Origin: Ignelater luminosus
Taxonomy: Eukaryota; Arthropoda; Insecta; Coleoptera; Elateridae
Assembly (NCBI GenBank): GCA_011009095.1
Contig: VTPC01090706.1
Span: forward strand, 101,659-165,658
DNA: 64,000 nt
Direction of reading: 5' to 3'
Position numbers and translations under genes: made by a program
Shown: positions 13,500 to 24,126 of the stretch, piece by piece
Layout: every line of letters starts with the position of its first letter
Position numbering within the stretch: the stretch's first letter is position 1
The notes under the pieces: model-generated
Databases searched by the model: none
The model's input: the letters and a program-made list of their open reading frames with translations, nothing else
Told to the model about the DNA's origin: nothing

Positions 13500-14420
13500 A
13501 ACTGGAAATCTTTATTGATCTACATAATACTATGTGGAATAAAATCGTCCAGCATTGCAAAGATTGCTTTCATAAATACTATCATGCTGTTGAAAGTCTT
13601 AACTAACCAGTTGAAAGTTTGAGAACTTTGTTAATCTACATAGTATATGAAAGACAACCATTGCCATTGCAACAATATCTGGACAACTTTCCAAGAAATC
13701 ATCGTGCTATTGAGAGTTTCGGGTCACAAGTCGAAAACTAGAAAACTTTGTTAATCCACATAATAAGTAAAAAAGAAACGACGTAGGATAACTTCCAAAG
13801 AGATTTTCGTGCTTTTAAGGCTGTGAATAACCGGTCGAAGACTGGAGAACTTTGTTAACCTACATAATATGTCGAAAGTAACTATAGAAGATTTTAAAGA
13901 AATTAGTGTGCTGTCAGAAGTCTCGAAACCAATCAGAAACTGAAAATACATGGAGAAGACGACATAGGATTGCAGTAATTTCTGGACAACTTTCAGAGAA
14001 ATTATCATGTTACCAAAGGTCTCCGGTGACTGTTCAAAAACTGTGGAACTTCGTTAATCTCCATATTATGTATTGCAAAAATTGCTTTCAAAGAAGTTAT
14101 CATATTCTAAGTCAACCAGCCGAAAATTAGGAAACTTTATTAGTCTATGCAATACGTGAAAGAAACATTGCAAAGTATGTGGATAACTTTTAAAGAAAAT
14201 TATCGTGCTATTTTTGGTTCTACGTAATAAGTATGTAGAAAAAACCACACAGCATTCCAAAGATTACTTTCAGAAATGTTATCGTGGTCTTGAAAGTCTC
14301 AAGCAACCAGTGGAAAGTTTTAGAACTTTGTTAGTCTACCTAATATATGATAAACTAGATTTCCAGACAGGACTTGATTGGGAAAATCTCTTGTTTTGGA
14401 CCATTTTGTAACCCGTGAGA
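13500..14420. repeat. Diverged tandem repeat array, about 8-9 units of roughly 100 bp
   Basis: A core close to gaactttgttaatctacata recurs at about 13505, 13623, 13743, 13847, 14046, 14131 and 14323. Spacings are 85-120 bp, or about twice that where a unit is too decayed to see its core. A second block recurs in the same register: 13552-13611 and 14252-14311 both read like gcattgcaaagattgctttc, then an at-a-tc-tg stretch, then ttgaaagtctcaa and aaccag. Units differ from each other at many positions, so the array is old. It encodes no convincing protein. Confidence 0.8.
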
Positions 14421-17400
14421 AAATCAGAATTGGAAAATTTATTCGTATTGAAAGATTGCATTTATTTCCATTGTTAATCCTTTTGGAAGAGCTTTCGGAG
14501 GTATGTGATTTTTTATAAAACCTTCTTTGATAACGTTTAATCAACTATGCATAAGATTTTTCTCTTCTCTATATATTTTTACTGTTTGACAGTTATCTTG
14601 CTATATTTTCAGATTAAGAATTTTTTTCTTAAATCAATAAAAGATAAAAACTGGTTACTAATATTGAATTATTTTCGTTATGTAGCACAATATGAGACAC
14701 CCCATACATAATATTATTGGTTATCCAAGTTAGGAGCTGAGAAGCAATCGAGCAACTTCCAAGTCCGCCTTTGTAGGTTAGGGTTAGATTATAGATTTCT
14801 AAACATAATTCTAAATTTATCTCAAGCCTTTGCCTCGATGAATCTCTAATAGAGCGTTCATAAGTTATGCGAATTAACGACATAATATAATAAGGAAGAT
14901 AATGATTTCCTCCCATTTCACAAGATAAAATCGAAGGGGTTGCTTTTATTTTAATTACTTTTTTCTCACTCTTCCCTCTCCTTAATCTAATTTTTTTCGA
15001 TATTACATTAACTTTAATGTAAAAAATAAATTCATTTAGGATAAAAAATACATAAAAAATGTAAAACCGTTGCTAAAAAATCAACCACATTTTGTGTTGC
15101 CTCGTTTTAAAAGGCTCAGTAAAAGTCATGTAAAAGCGTCAAAAACGTAATGTTAACCTAAAAAGGGTAAATTATAAATTATGCAGTAATGCCGAATATT
15201 CTGCCGGCAAGTAAATAAATTGAGTAGTGATAAAGAAGAGCCCTGTGGATTTATAAAGTCTGGAATATATTTTACTTGGGCAAAAATAAAATTTCGGAAG
15301 TGAAGTTTTTTTTTAGTTTTTCCACGTGAAATTTTAATATTAAATACAACCGTATGACATTTTCTTAGGCGAATGGGAAAAAGTATAGAAAATATTATTA
15401 CTTTTTAATATTCCTTCTCTTTTCGTTTAAGTAATATTTGAATTTAAATACAGCATGTCCTCTATGTCATGCGAAACCCTAATTATTCAAAGTAGGCTAC
15501 ACCTTATACTTTTCATATGGAACTTTGCAAATTATATTACCTCGCTGACGTAATACAGTAAAACAAACGAAACTTTAAAGTACAGTTACGGCAAACAAAA
15601 CAAATCTTTTCGCAGCTTCCTACGGGAACAACAACGGTAATATACAAGTAAATGTAAAACAAGTTTGAGGACTTACTTAGATTAGTAGTTTAAGAGGTTT
15701 CAGTGACTTGCGTGTAGATTAGTACAACTTTTTTAAAAATATGCTATTACATTTTGTTTAACCGTTTCCACTCATGACTCATGAGTGGTAAGTTCAGAAA
15801 AATGCAAATGAAGGAAATTATTCTTTGCATTTAAAAGTTTTAATTATCATTGAAAAAATTGGATCTCGTTACAATAATTTAATAAGAACTTTAGCTTTTG
15901 CAGAATTTAAGACAAAATGATAGAAATGAGAATTTAATATCGGACAGTACTCAAAGCAATCAGCTGCTTCACAGACTACAATAATTCATATCGATTAATG
16001 CAAAAATTACTAATGAAAAAAGATGTTTAATTAAAAGAAGATCCAATATATCTCGAAGGTTGCCTTTTTGCCTTGTCTGACTTTTAGTATAGCTCGCACC
16101 TTTTACCGTACAGAGTACAGTTTGCAAGCATGGACGGTATAATCCACTCACAGTCGTGAATCCACCATAAAACTAGTGAAACTTCAAGTTTCAAGCCTCG
16201 ACACAAAATGCAACCCCATTATATGCTGAAATATTTTTTTTAATTTAAAATCATTCTGGATTCACAAACTTATCATTTAACGTGTCATTATTTAAATCTG
16301 CATCTTCTTTCTTACTAGTCATTATGTTTTTGCAAATTCTCTGATTTTTCCAAGCATTTAGCACTTTGCGAAGACTCAAATTCTTGTGCGTCAACGGCCT
16401 GCAGATTTCACAAGTTTCTGTAGTGCTCTCAGTTCTCTCGAGTTCCCAACTTCTTACAGGGCTTTACGTTTTCACTAATGTATGGATTTTCTTAAAAGTT
16501 TGGGTTCTTCAAAATCCCTGCGAATTTCTATATTGCTGTGGACTTCGGAACTAACCCCAATCCTAGTAGAATCAAGTTCAATGCCCCCGAAAGTGTAGAT
16601 TGTTACCAGACATTTCCCATATATGGGCATCGTGATAAGCGAAAAAAACCAATTGAAATTGTGCTTGTGATCTAACAGTCCCATAATTATAGTTTAAAAA
16701 GCTCTAACATAACTTAAGTCAGTAGGACCATTGGATTGTTTTTCGACAAGTAAAAACACTCATGACGCTAGTAGTCAAAACGTAAGTGAATGAAAAATCC
16801 AAAAGGGGTTTTTAAAAATATTTTTTCTAATGCTGTTTTTGACATCCAAGATTTTTTTATCAGGAACTCCAGCAAATAAAAGCTATCGAATCTCCTAAAA
16901 TCTGCCACCAAGATAATTAAATTTTTGCTTAATCTAATGAAGTTTGAAAGACTAAAACGTACAACTTTTAGAATTAGTTAGAAAGATGATTAAGATTCAA
17001 ACATCTGAAAAGCCTACAATCATTTCTGGTACCTTTCAGGCACAATGGTGTCAAAAGAAAGATCAGTAGCAAATACAAATGCAAATCTAAATTTGAGAAC
17101 AGTCTACCGGTACCATACATATCAAGCAATAATGAAACAAAAGAAGTCTGTAGGAATCATAAACTATACAGATAATTGTCCAACCAGGAACTTGTGTTCG
17201 AGAGAATTCTAATTTCTCTACTATCACGAATTCAGCCTTTTTCCAAGGTTTGCGTGCTAGGGCTATATCTTTTAGTCAGTTTTGCAGTGCCGGTGGTAGC
17301 TTAGAACTAACCAGCCTGGTTTGAAAATAGACCCAAGGAACTTTGGTTTTATGTTTCTATCTTGATGCCCAATAATTTTGTTGACCAGATAAAATTTCTC

Positions 17401-18259
17401 TATTATGTCCCATAAATCGACCGTATGAATCATATGAAGAAACGTCCAACTTATAATACCAATGTTCACATTTGGACCATGTGTAAAATGGGAAAGCCAC
17501 TAATTGACTGTTTATTTATTAGAAGAAGAATACTCTTCTTGGATTCAGTCAATCAATAAAGCAAATAAGCTATCGGAACGGATTAATGTACAAAGTCTAA
17601 CAGTAAAAAGAACAAAAAGAATAAACTGTGTACATATACGAAGAAGAAGCAGTTCAGATTTACTCTGTAAAACTTGAAAGAAGAAACAGCTACTCCGAAC
17701 AAACTATGTACAAATTTCTTCTGCAGAAACCAAAAGAAGAAATAAAAGTTTTTAATAAACTTTTAGCGAACTCAGGCCATAAAAGATATAAAAACAAAAC
17801 ACGAGGTAAACAAATCTTTTACTAATTTGGAAAAAAAATGAACCATCATAATGGTTTACACAGATGCAAGTTATAGAATTAGTAAACTAGATCGTAATCG
17901 TACTCAAAATTCAGTAGACTAAATTCTGCCGCAATTTAGTCTGCGGTAAGAAGAAATTCAAAATGAACTGCACTCTAAATAATGAAAACTGATGAATGCA
18001 ACAAATGGTTGCCAGAAATCCAAATGATCTTTGTTGAATCTTCTGAAATGGGGGGTCATTCTAAACTAAATCTGTATAAAAACAAGAAAACCCAATCACT
18101 GGAAAAAACAATAGGAGACCATGCTAATAATACTGATCTTGTCATCAAAAGCATTTTGTTTTGCTGCAAAATTTTTATGATTTGTACTAATTTGTACGGA
18201 TGACTTGAATCAGATTTTAATTGTAGCCTCTCACCTATTGTGGTATCATCAGATACAAC
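14421..18259. other. AT-rich non-coding stretch
   Basis: No supported gene. A gaagaa-rich stretch around 17520-17820 carries a 65-codon frame, and a 73-codon frame lies at 17982-18203. Neither has a domain I recognise, and both may be old transposon residue next to the hAT element. Confidence 0.5.
18252..18259. repeat. hAT target-site duplication, left copy
   Basis: GATACAAC directly abuts the left inverted repeat. An identical octamer lies at 20281-20288 just after the right inverted repeat. Eight bases is the duplication length typical of hAT transposition. Confidence 0.92.
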
Positions 18260-20280
18260 CAGTGCTGTGCTGGGGCCGGCTTGATCCGGCTCGTCAGAGC
18301 GAACCGGTTGTTAAACAACGATTATTAAAAATTAAAAATACACAAAATGACTATTAAAGAAATTCTCAATAATTCAATACCTACTATTATAATAAAAGAA
18401 CTTCGTTGTTTGTGTATGCGTTTGGGCTGATGAGTGTACCTGACCTAGTCTGTGGTGTCTTGCGCACCCCCGACTCACAACTTGGTCCGTGGGGTGGGAT
18501 CAACGTTCAACCTTCAACGCCAGCACTTTAATTTCAGTTTGTCTCAACTCTCAAAGGAATGTTTGCGCATTAGTGCAATTACTTTTGTAATTTGTGGTGC
18601 AAGATGCAATAGCAATTATAGTCTTAACAGCGGATATTGAACTTTAAAGTGTGTTGCTGTTTGTGATAAAACTAACACAAACAATTATGTCAAAAAGACA
18701 AGGTGATTTATTAACTCTTTTAAAGGCGAAAAATAAAAAAAACAGACAATACGAACAAAACGGAAGCGAATTTAGAAGCCATTGAACAACCAACAATTAT
18801 TGAAAAAAAAAGCTGAAGAACCATTGTGTTCGTTTAGGGATGAAATAAGTAATCTTGCTTATCCAGACTGCTGGAATGAAAAGGCGGTAGCTTTCTTTAC
18901 AGAACAATATAAATATAAATATTCGGTAACTGCAAATGGCAATAATAAAACCAGTAGACAAGCTTCTCCAAGGAAGAAAATCAGGAAACACAATCTTTCT
19001 CAAGCACATGGAAAGATTTGTTTTGACGGCGCCAGTTAGAAAATTTCCCTAAAATAATCGTTTGGCACTGTTGAAATCATCGCTTGCAATTATCACTCGA
19101 TGACTCAATGTCTGAAATAAAACACGTAAAGCATTTTAAAATATTTCTGGATAAAATTTACTCCATCTATCACCAATCAAATAAAAATCAATCCGAGCTA
19201 GAAACTATAGCTAAAGAAACTTGAAATTGAAATTATTAAAATTGGTCGAGTACTGGGACCGCGCATATTCTGCATTATATGTTATATGCATTTTTGTCAT
19301 TCTTCTTCTCACTCTGGTATGGCAAAGAGATTAGCTAACATTAATTTCTTGCAAGACCTCACTTTAATGATTGACATTCTTGAGGAGTATTCATTACTCT
19401 CGACTGCCCTACAATCAAGATCAACTATCATTCTAAAGCTCAAAGGTTAATCAAACGTACCATAAGAGCATTGGAGAGTTTAAAGATGGGTATTGGAAAG
19501 CACGAATCTCAGGTTGAAGATTTGATTAAGTCAGAGAAATTTAAAGACATTCCGTTTAATGGAAGTATCAAATTTATTGTTCTGCCTATGACTATGTTAC
19601 TGGAAAATATAATTCAACACATGAATGTACGTCTTTTATCGGACAGAAACAATAATGAGGAAATCTTTCATTATTTCGATTTATTAGAACCAGCCTTATG
19701 AAGAAATAGCATCACCATGGACAGCTGCTGAAAGATTTAAACGATTTTCGGGATTTTGTTGACAGTAATATAGAATCAAAGAATGATCCAATCCCTGCAA
19801 CTATACAAAAAGCCAAAAAGATCGTTAGCACTATTGCAATCAGCAGTGCTAAAGCTGAAAGAGGTTTCAGTTTAATGAATGTAACATGTACGAAGGTGAG
19901 AAGCAATTAACAGTAGATCACATATTAGATCTAATGACAATAAATCTGTTGGGAAAAGAGTTAGTGGATTGGGATGCAACTCCATTTGTAAACTCGTGGT
20001 TAAATTGCAATAGCAGGCTGGCTACAGATACACAAGTTCGACAAAGAACTACGAAAGGAATCTGTGAGAATAGACTAGCTATATGGAATTTACAGTAAAT
20101 TGCAATGTACCAATATATTACCTATATTTTAAGGTACTATCATTTAATATAAATGTTACATTTTTTTATATCAGTAAAATTTATAATAAACTTATGTGTT
20201 TCTACTTTCTATTACGTATGTCGCGTAGACGTTTTTTTTTTCTAAGAGCCGGTTGTTAATCATTTACCAGCACACCACTG
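18260..20280 (+). mobile_element. hAT superfamily DNA transposon, complete ends, inactive
   Basis: The 2021-bp element is bounded by 14-bp inverted repeats: CAGTGCTGTGCTGG at 18260-18273, and at 20267-20280 the complement of CAGTGGTGTGCTGG (one mismatch). Perfect 8-bp duplications (GATACAAC) flank it. Just inside both ends the sequence ccggttgttaa occurs in direct orientation. The interior holds a decayed transposase on the + strand. The complete boundaries make this one of the best-defined elements in the window. Confidence 0.92.
18687..20096 (+). pseudogene. hAT transposase, broken by frameshifts and stops
   Basis: The likely start is the ATG at 18687 (MSKRQGDLLTLLKAKNKK). The frame shifts in an A-run near 18740-18750 and continues to about 19036 with the PDCWNEKAV segment. 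After a decayed stretch, 19320-19701 reads like the hAT RNase H-like core with an L-D-L-DIL-E-S-LS-ALQ pattern. The C-terminal dimerisation region is at about 19800-20096: [20 protein letters not shown] is diagnostic, followed after a one-base shift near 19905 by [19 protein letters not shown]. Several lesions make it non-functional. The hAT class is supported by this motif, the terminal repeats and the 8-bp duplication. Confidence 0.85.
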
Positions 20281-20288
20281 GATACAAC
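20281..20288. repeat. hAT target-site duplication, right copy
   Basis: GATACAAC, identical to 18252-18259. Confidence 0.92.
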
Positions 20289-21208
20289 GTATTTAAAGTA
20301 CTTGAGCGTTATTCATTGAATGGTAGAAATAGACAGAAATGGAATTTGTCCAAATTATTGTTGCGAATACAAGCAAGTTCTGTCTTATGTTCTCGTGTAT
20401 GAAGGTTGTAATTTCTTCACTAAACAAAATAAAACAAAATGTGAAAATCATCATTAACATATAGTGCGTTCTTATTATTAAACGACCTGAAAGAAATTTT
20501 GGAAAAACCAATTTAACAAAACCAATTTTTTTGACTTTTTTAAAAAAACCTTCTCAAAGCTGTTTGATCCAGAACAGTCCTTCTAGTGTTACCTAAAATA
20601 TATGTGTTGTGAGACTAATGGCAATTAAAATCAAGGATTGCTTGTACAAGTAGTGTAACGAGCTTAACATTTTAGGAAACAAAAGAAAGATAAAGTAAAT
20701 CACTTTGAAAGAAGTTAAAAGATTCTTGTTCATAATTTTGATAATGTCATAAACCTGCCGGTTTATTTGAAATTTTGCGAACTCGTCTGGTAACGGTTTC
20801 CGAAAGCTTGACGTGAAACAATGTTGTTCACTGTAGAATCCCCAGAAAAATGCCAATTGAGACATCAATCTCAAGATTTATCCAAAGAGGGAAAGTAAGA
20901 CTGGCGCAATGAGGGAAGGTAGCTGTCGTGTGTGTTTAGCTACTACTTAAATGACTCATGGCGGTGGTAGAGCAACGGCTTTGCGATTCAATGTGCGAAG
21001 GGGGGTATAAAAATTTTTAAGTACAACATTGCAAATCTTTCTTTCTTTAGAAATTATAAAAATTTAAATTTTAAAAAGTACGAACTTAAGAAAATGGAAG
21101 GGTTTGTAATTTTGTATGTTACCTTTCCAATTCACTAAAAACAATGAATATTTACCAACTTACTAAGGTATCCTATTCTATTAATTATTAAAGTTACATT
21201 TAAATCAG
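20289..21208. other. Gene-free stretch between the two hAT elements
   Basis: No gene seen. A short tRNA-like or SINE-like sequence with a possible A-box (ggtagagcaacgg) lies at about 20957-21005, but no B-box or cloverleaf could be matched. Confidence 0.45.
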
Positions 21209-21378
21209 TCAGTGTGAGCAACACAAATGTTTAGTACCAAATAAAACACACGGAAAACAAAACAATGCGTGTTTTTTGTCACACCCACATATCCAGTCAT
21301 TTTTGAAATAAACACTTCTATTAAATTTTCTAATTCGTCCTTTAGATTTCAAAATGTGTTTTTTTAAAAGCTCACGTA

Positions 21379-22640
21379 ACACATCGTTCAATAAGTCCCG
21401 AGACTAACAACGAAAACAACATTTTTTTTTCAAAAATCATTTTTATTCATCAATATAATCTCCTTTTAGAGTGATACAATCTTTCCAACGCCTTTCCAAC
21501 ATTTCTATACCATGTTTATAGAAGGATTTATCCTTTGCTTCAAAATAGGCTTCAGTTTCGGCAATGACCTCCTCATTCGAGCCAAATTTTTTTCCCTGGA
21601 GCATTTTTTTGAGATCAGCAAAGAGCCAGTAGTCGCTGGGGGCTAAATCTGGCGAATACGGGGGGTGGGGAAGCAAATCAAAGCCCAACTCGTAGATTTT
21701 TGCCATTGTTTTCATGGACTTGTGGCATGGTGCATTGTCTTGCTGAAAAAGGATTTTTTTCTTCTTCATGTGCGGTCGTTTTGCTGCGATCTCCTCCTTC
21801 AAACGTACCAACAAGTCAATATAATAATCACTGTTGATCGATTTACCTTTTTCCAGGTAGTCAATGAAAATGACGCCATGTGTATCCCAAAAAACAGACG
21901 CCATGACTTTGCCAGCAGATTGCTGCGTTTTTGGACGCTTTGGGCGGCTTTCGCCAGCCATGCGCCACTCAGATGATTGCCGATTCGACTCTGGAGTGAA
22001 ATGATGTATCCATGTTTCATCCATGGTCACGTATCGACGCAGGAAATCCTTTTTTATTGGGAGTAAATAGCGATAAACAGCTCTCTGAATCGTCGATTCG
22101 TTGCTGTTTTTGTTCCATTGAAAGCAATCGCGGCACCCACTTGGAAAAAACCTTTTTCATGCTCAATTTTTCATGAAGGATTGTAAATACGCTTCCAGAT
22201 GATATCTGTGTCATTTCTGCAATCTCACGGACCTTTACTTTGCGATTTTTCATTACGATTTTGAATACTTCACTCACATTTTCCGGTGTAACGGCTTCCA
22301 AAGGCCTACCTGAACGTTCCGCATCGTTTGTATCCGTACGACCACGTTTAAACTCAGCATACCAACGACAAATCGTTGATTTGGATGGAGAGGGCTTCTA
22401 CGGTGTTTTTACCCATTAAAAAACAATGTTTTATCAACACGCGAAACTCGCTTTGTTCCATTTTTCAAACAAATTACAAAGTGACTTTACTCTAACCTCG
22501 ATAACTCTGCTGTTTGTGGTCCAATCGACGTGAAATTTTTACACGTTTCATGTGAAGGTTCGCACTCTAGGGAAACGTGGCTAGTTTGGTACTACTAGCA
22601 CCATCTCTGGGTTAGTCTCGGGACTTATTGAACGATGTGT
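21379..22640 (-). mobile_element. mariner (DD34D) transposon, 1262 bp, complete ends
   Basis: Thirty-base inverted repeats at 21379-21408 and 22611-22640 match perfectly, beginning ACACATCGTTCAATAAGTCC. A TA duplication flanks them (21377-21378 and 22641-22642). Length and layout match full-length insect mariners (about 1.3 kb). The taagtcccgagact part of the repeat and the transposase sequence suggest the irritans/Himar-like subfamily; that subfamily call is from memory of the family. The single encoded transposase is broken, so this copy is non-autonomous. Confidence 0.95.
21443..22461 (-). pseudogene. mariner transposase with internal deletion and frameshift
   Basis: The start ATG at 22459-22461 opens with MEQSEFRVLIKHC, typical of this family. 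Right after NTVEA the sequence jumps to the PSPSKSTICRWYAEF region in another frame, so roughly a dozen codons of the first helix-turn-helix are missing. The second DNA-binding region (REIAEMTQISSGSVFTILHE) and the WVPRLL linker are intact at 22301-22100. A one-base gain in an A-run near 22048 breaks the frame again, just before the catalytic domain. The catalytic domain is open from 22030 to 21443. It has MDETW, QQDNAPCH and SPDLAPSDYWLF, with 34 residues between the second and third aspartates (D34D). The catalytic residues survive but no full-length protein can be made. Confidence 0.94.
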
Positions 22641-23070
22641 TATTGCGTTCATATTGTATTTCACGTCATCTTTCAAACCGGGCGTAGCGTAAGTAACACG
22701 ACGCACCCGCACCACGTATCGATGTTGACTGGACTGCAGGAGCGGGAGCCACTTCTACCTTGGCTCAAGTAGTTTGCTAACTCCGAACACCCCCCTCCCT
22801 CACCCGCCAGCCCCCGCTGAAGCCGATAGCCGCTTAAATGCGTCGGAGCCGCACTTTGACTGGCTTCAAACTTTTGTTTTTATCATTTTGTATGCGCAGT
22901 GTTCGCTTGTTCACTATATTTAGATTTATAAAATAGCAAGTTTTAATTTTTTAATCTCTGGTAAAGGTCAGACTTTAAAGGAGAAAATTTTAAGAGTGTA
23001 AATTATTTTTATCAAATTGGAAAATGAAATGTCTTTGTGGTGGTTGGCTCCTTATGACAGGCCGCCACTG

Positions 23071-23889
23071 CCGGACATGATTATTATTTGTTTAAAAATA
23101 CCGTTTTTAGTTTATTAAATTTCCTGCTCATGTAATAAGTTATAAACTGACTGAAAAGATAGGATAAAAAAGCATTGTAGTCGCAATCGTTTAACGCCAG
23201 AACATATCCAACATCAAGTAATTAAGTAGAGAGCAAAAGAAAAACACCAAGTCAGAGTATTTTGAGATCTTTAAGAGAAGCATTTAAACTAAATATGATT
23301 CTAAATTTTATCATTTTCATACACCGAAAAAACAGAATCTCCCGTCGGTGAATGTATGTTAGTGCATTTTAGATATCTTGTTGTTCTAAAGGATTAAATT
23401 CCTAAATTCAAAATATTTGTCAATGTCAATCCTATTGAAAAGAAGGAACAAGCAAACACAATAAACATTTAACAGTATTATTGAACTTTTATTAAAATTG
23501 TACAAGACAAATTAATAAATAACGGTTTGGGCACTCCTGCAAAAGATCCAGTCTTGTTAGACACAAAAACTAAAAGTTGCGCAAAGGTCGATTAAAACTT
23601 ACAGGAGACTTCTAGAAACTGACAGTTCACTCCTTCTATACGCAAATACGAAAGAATCTACATTTAATCAATGTAATTGGCAGAGATCATTGTTTGTCGA
23701 ATATTAAGAACTTTTTGGTAAATGACATCAGGAATTTCTTATTGTGAAACCCTATCTTTATTCTATGACAGCTCATTAAAAAATCTACTGGGTATGACAG
23801 TTTCTTGTATGTATGTTTTGCATTGATAATAGTAAAAGAGCCCGCAAGATGTAAACTGGAAGCTGAGGAAGATGTAGAAGAGCAGGACA
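23071..23889. other. Gene-free stretch
   Basis: AT-rich sequence after the hAT terminus. The octamer ccggacat directly follows the terminus at 23071-23078 and would be its target duplication, but no second copy was seen. No gene recognised. Confidence 0.45.
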
Positions 23890-24126
23890 TGAAGTTTGCA
23901 TATCTGGACCATGGTTAGACCTATAATGGCGTATGCAAACGATACGAAACCTGAAACATAAATAACAAAGCGAAGATTGAGAACTTCTGAAATGAAGGTA
24001 CTGAGAAGAATAACAGGAGCATCACTAAGAAACAGGCGTAGAAACACAGAAATAAAACAACGGCGTAGCATACAACACATAGCATTGCGAGTTTTGAGAA
24101 CGTGTGACACAAAAAATATTTTTTGA
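23890..24126 (+). pseudogene. C-terminal tail of an RTE-like LINE
   Basis: In one + strand frame 23902-24126 reads IWTMVRPIMAYANDTKPET, a stop, then a basic run with TSEMKVLRRITGASLRNRRR and NTEIKQRRSIQHI. This is the tail downstream of the reverse transcriptase seen in RTE/BovB-type and related LINEs (pattern RP-V-YA-E-W, then E-KVLR-I-G-T--DR-R---I). One stop codon (about 23959) and truncation on both sides mark it as dead. A long minus-strand open frame over the same bases is its shadow. Confidence 0.7.

Larger units (their letters stand above)
21209..23070 (-). mobile_element. Second hAT element (TTF/ZMYM1-type transposase), partial, interrupted by a mariner
   Basis: On the minus strand, 21209-21376 encodes a TTF-type zinc-finger segment: FKNDWICGCDKKHALFCFPC followed by VLFG, the W-x-C-G...FCFPC-LF pattern found near the N-terminus of this hAT class. 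The reading frame continues upstream at 22643-22690, on the far side of the mariner, once one TA is counted. A hAT-like terminus reading CAGTGGCGGCCTGTCATAAG on the minus strand ends at 23070. The stretch between it and the coding start (about 22700-23035) is unusually GC-rich at 22690-22860. The opposite terminus was not found, so the element is truncated or its left end is too decayed. Its start here at 21209 is only where the recognisable frame stops. Confidence 0.72.

Noticed and set aside
20957-21005. tRNA gene or SINE (ggtagagcaacggctttgcg)
   Set aside because: An A-box-like start is present, but there is no proper B-box, anticodon stem or acceptor pairing.
21665-21976. 103-codon + strand frame
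   Set aside because: It is antisense to the mariner catalytic domain.
23763-24110. 115-codon minus-strand frame rich in hydrophobic residues, as a membrane protein
   Set aside because: It is the reverse of the basic RTE-like LINE tail on the + strand; antisense of Arg-rich sequence gives hydrophobic residues.
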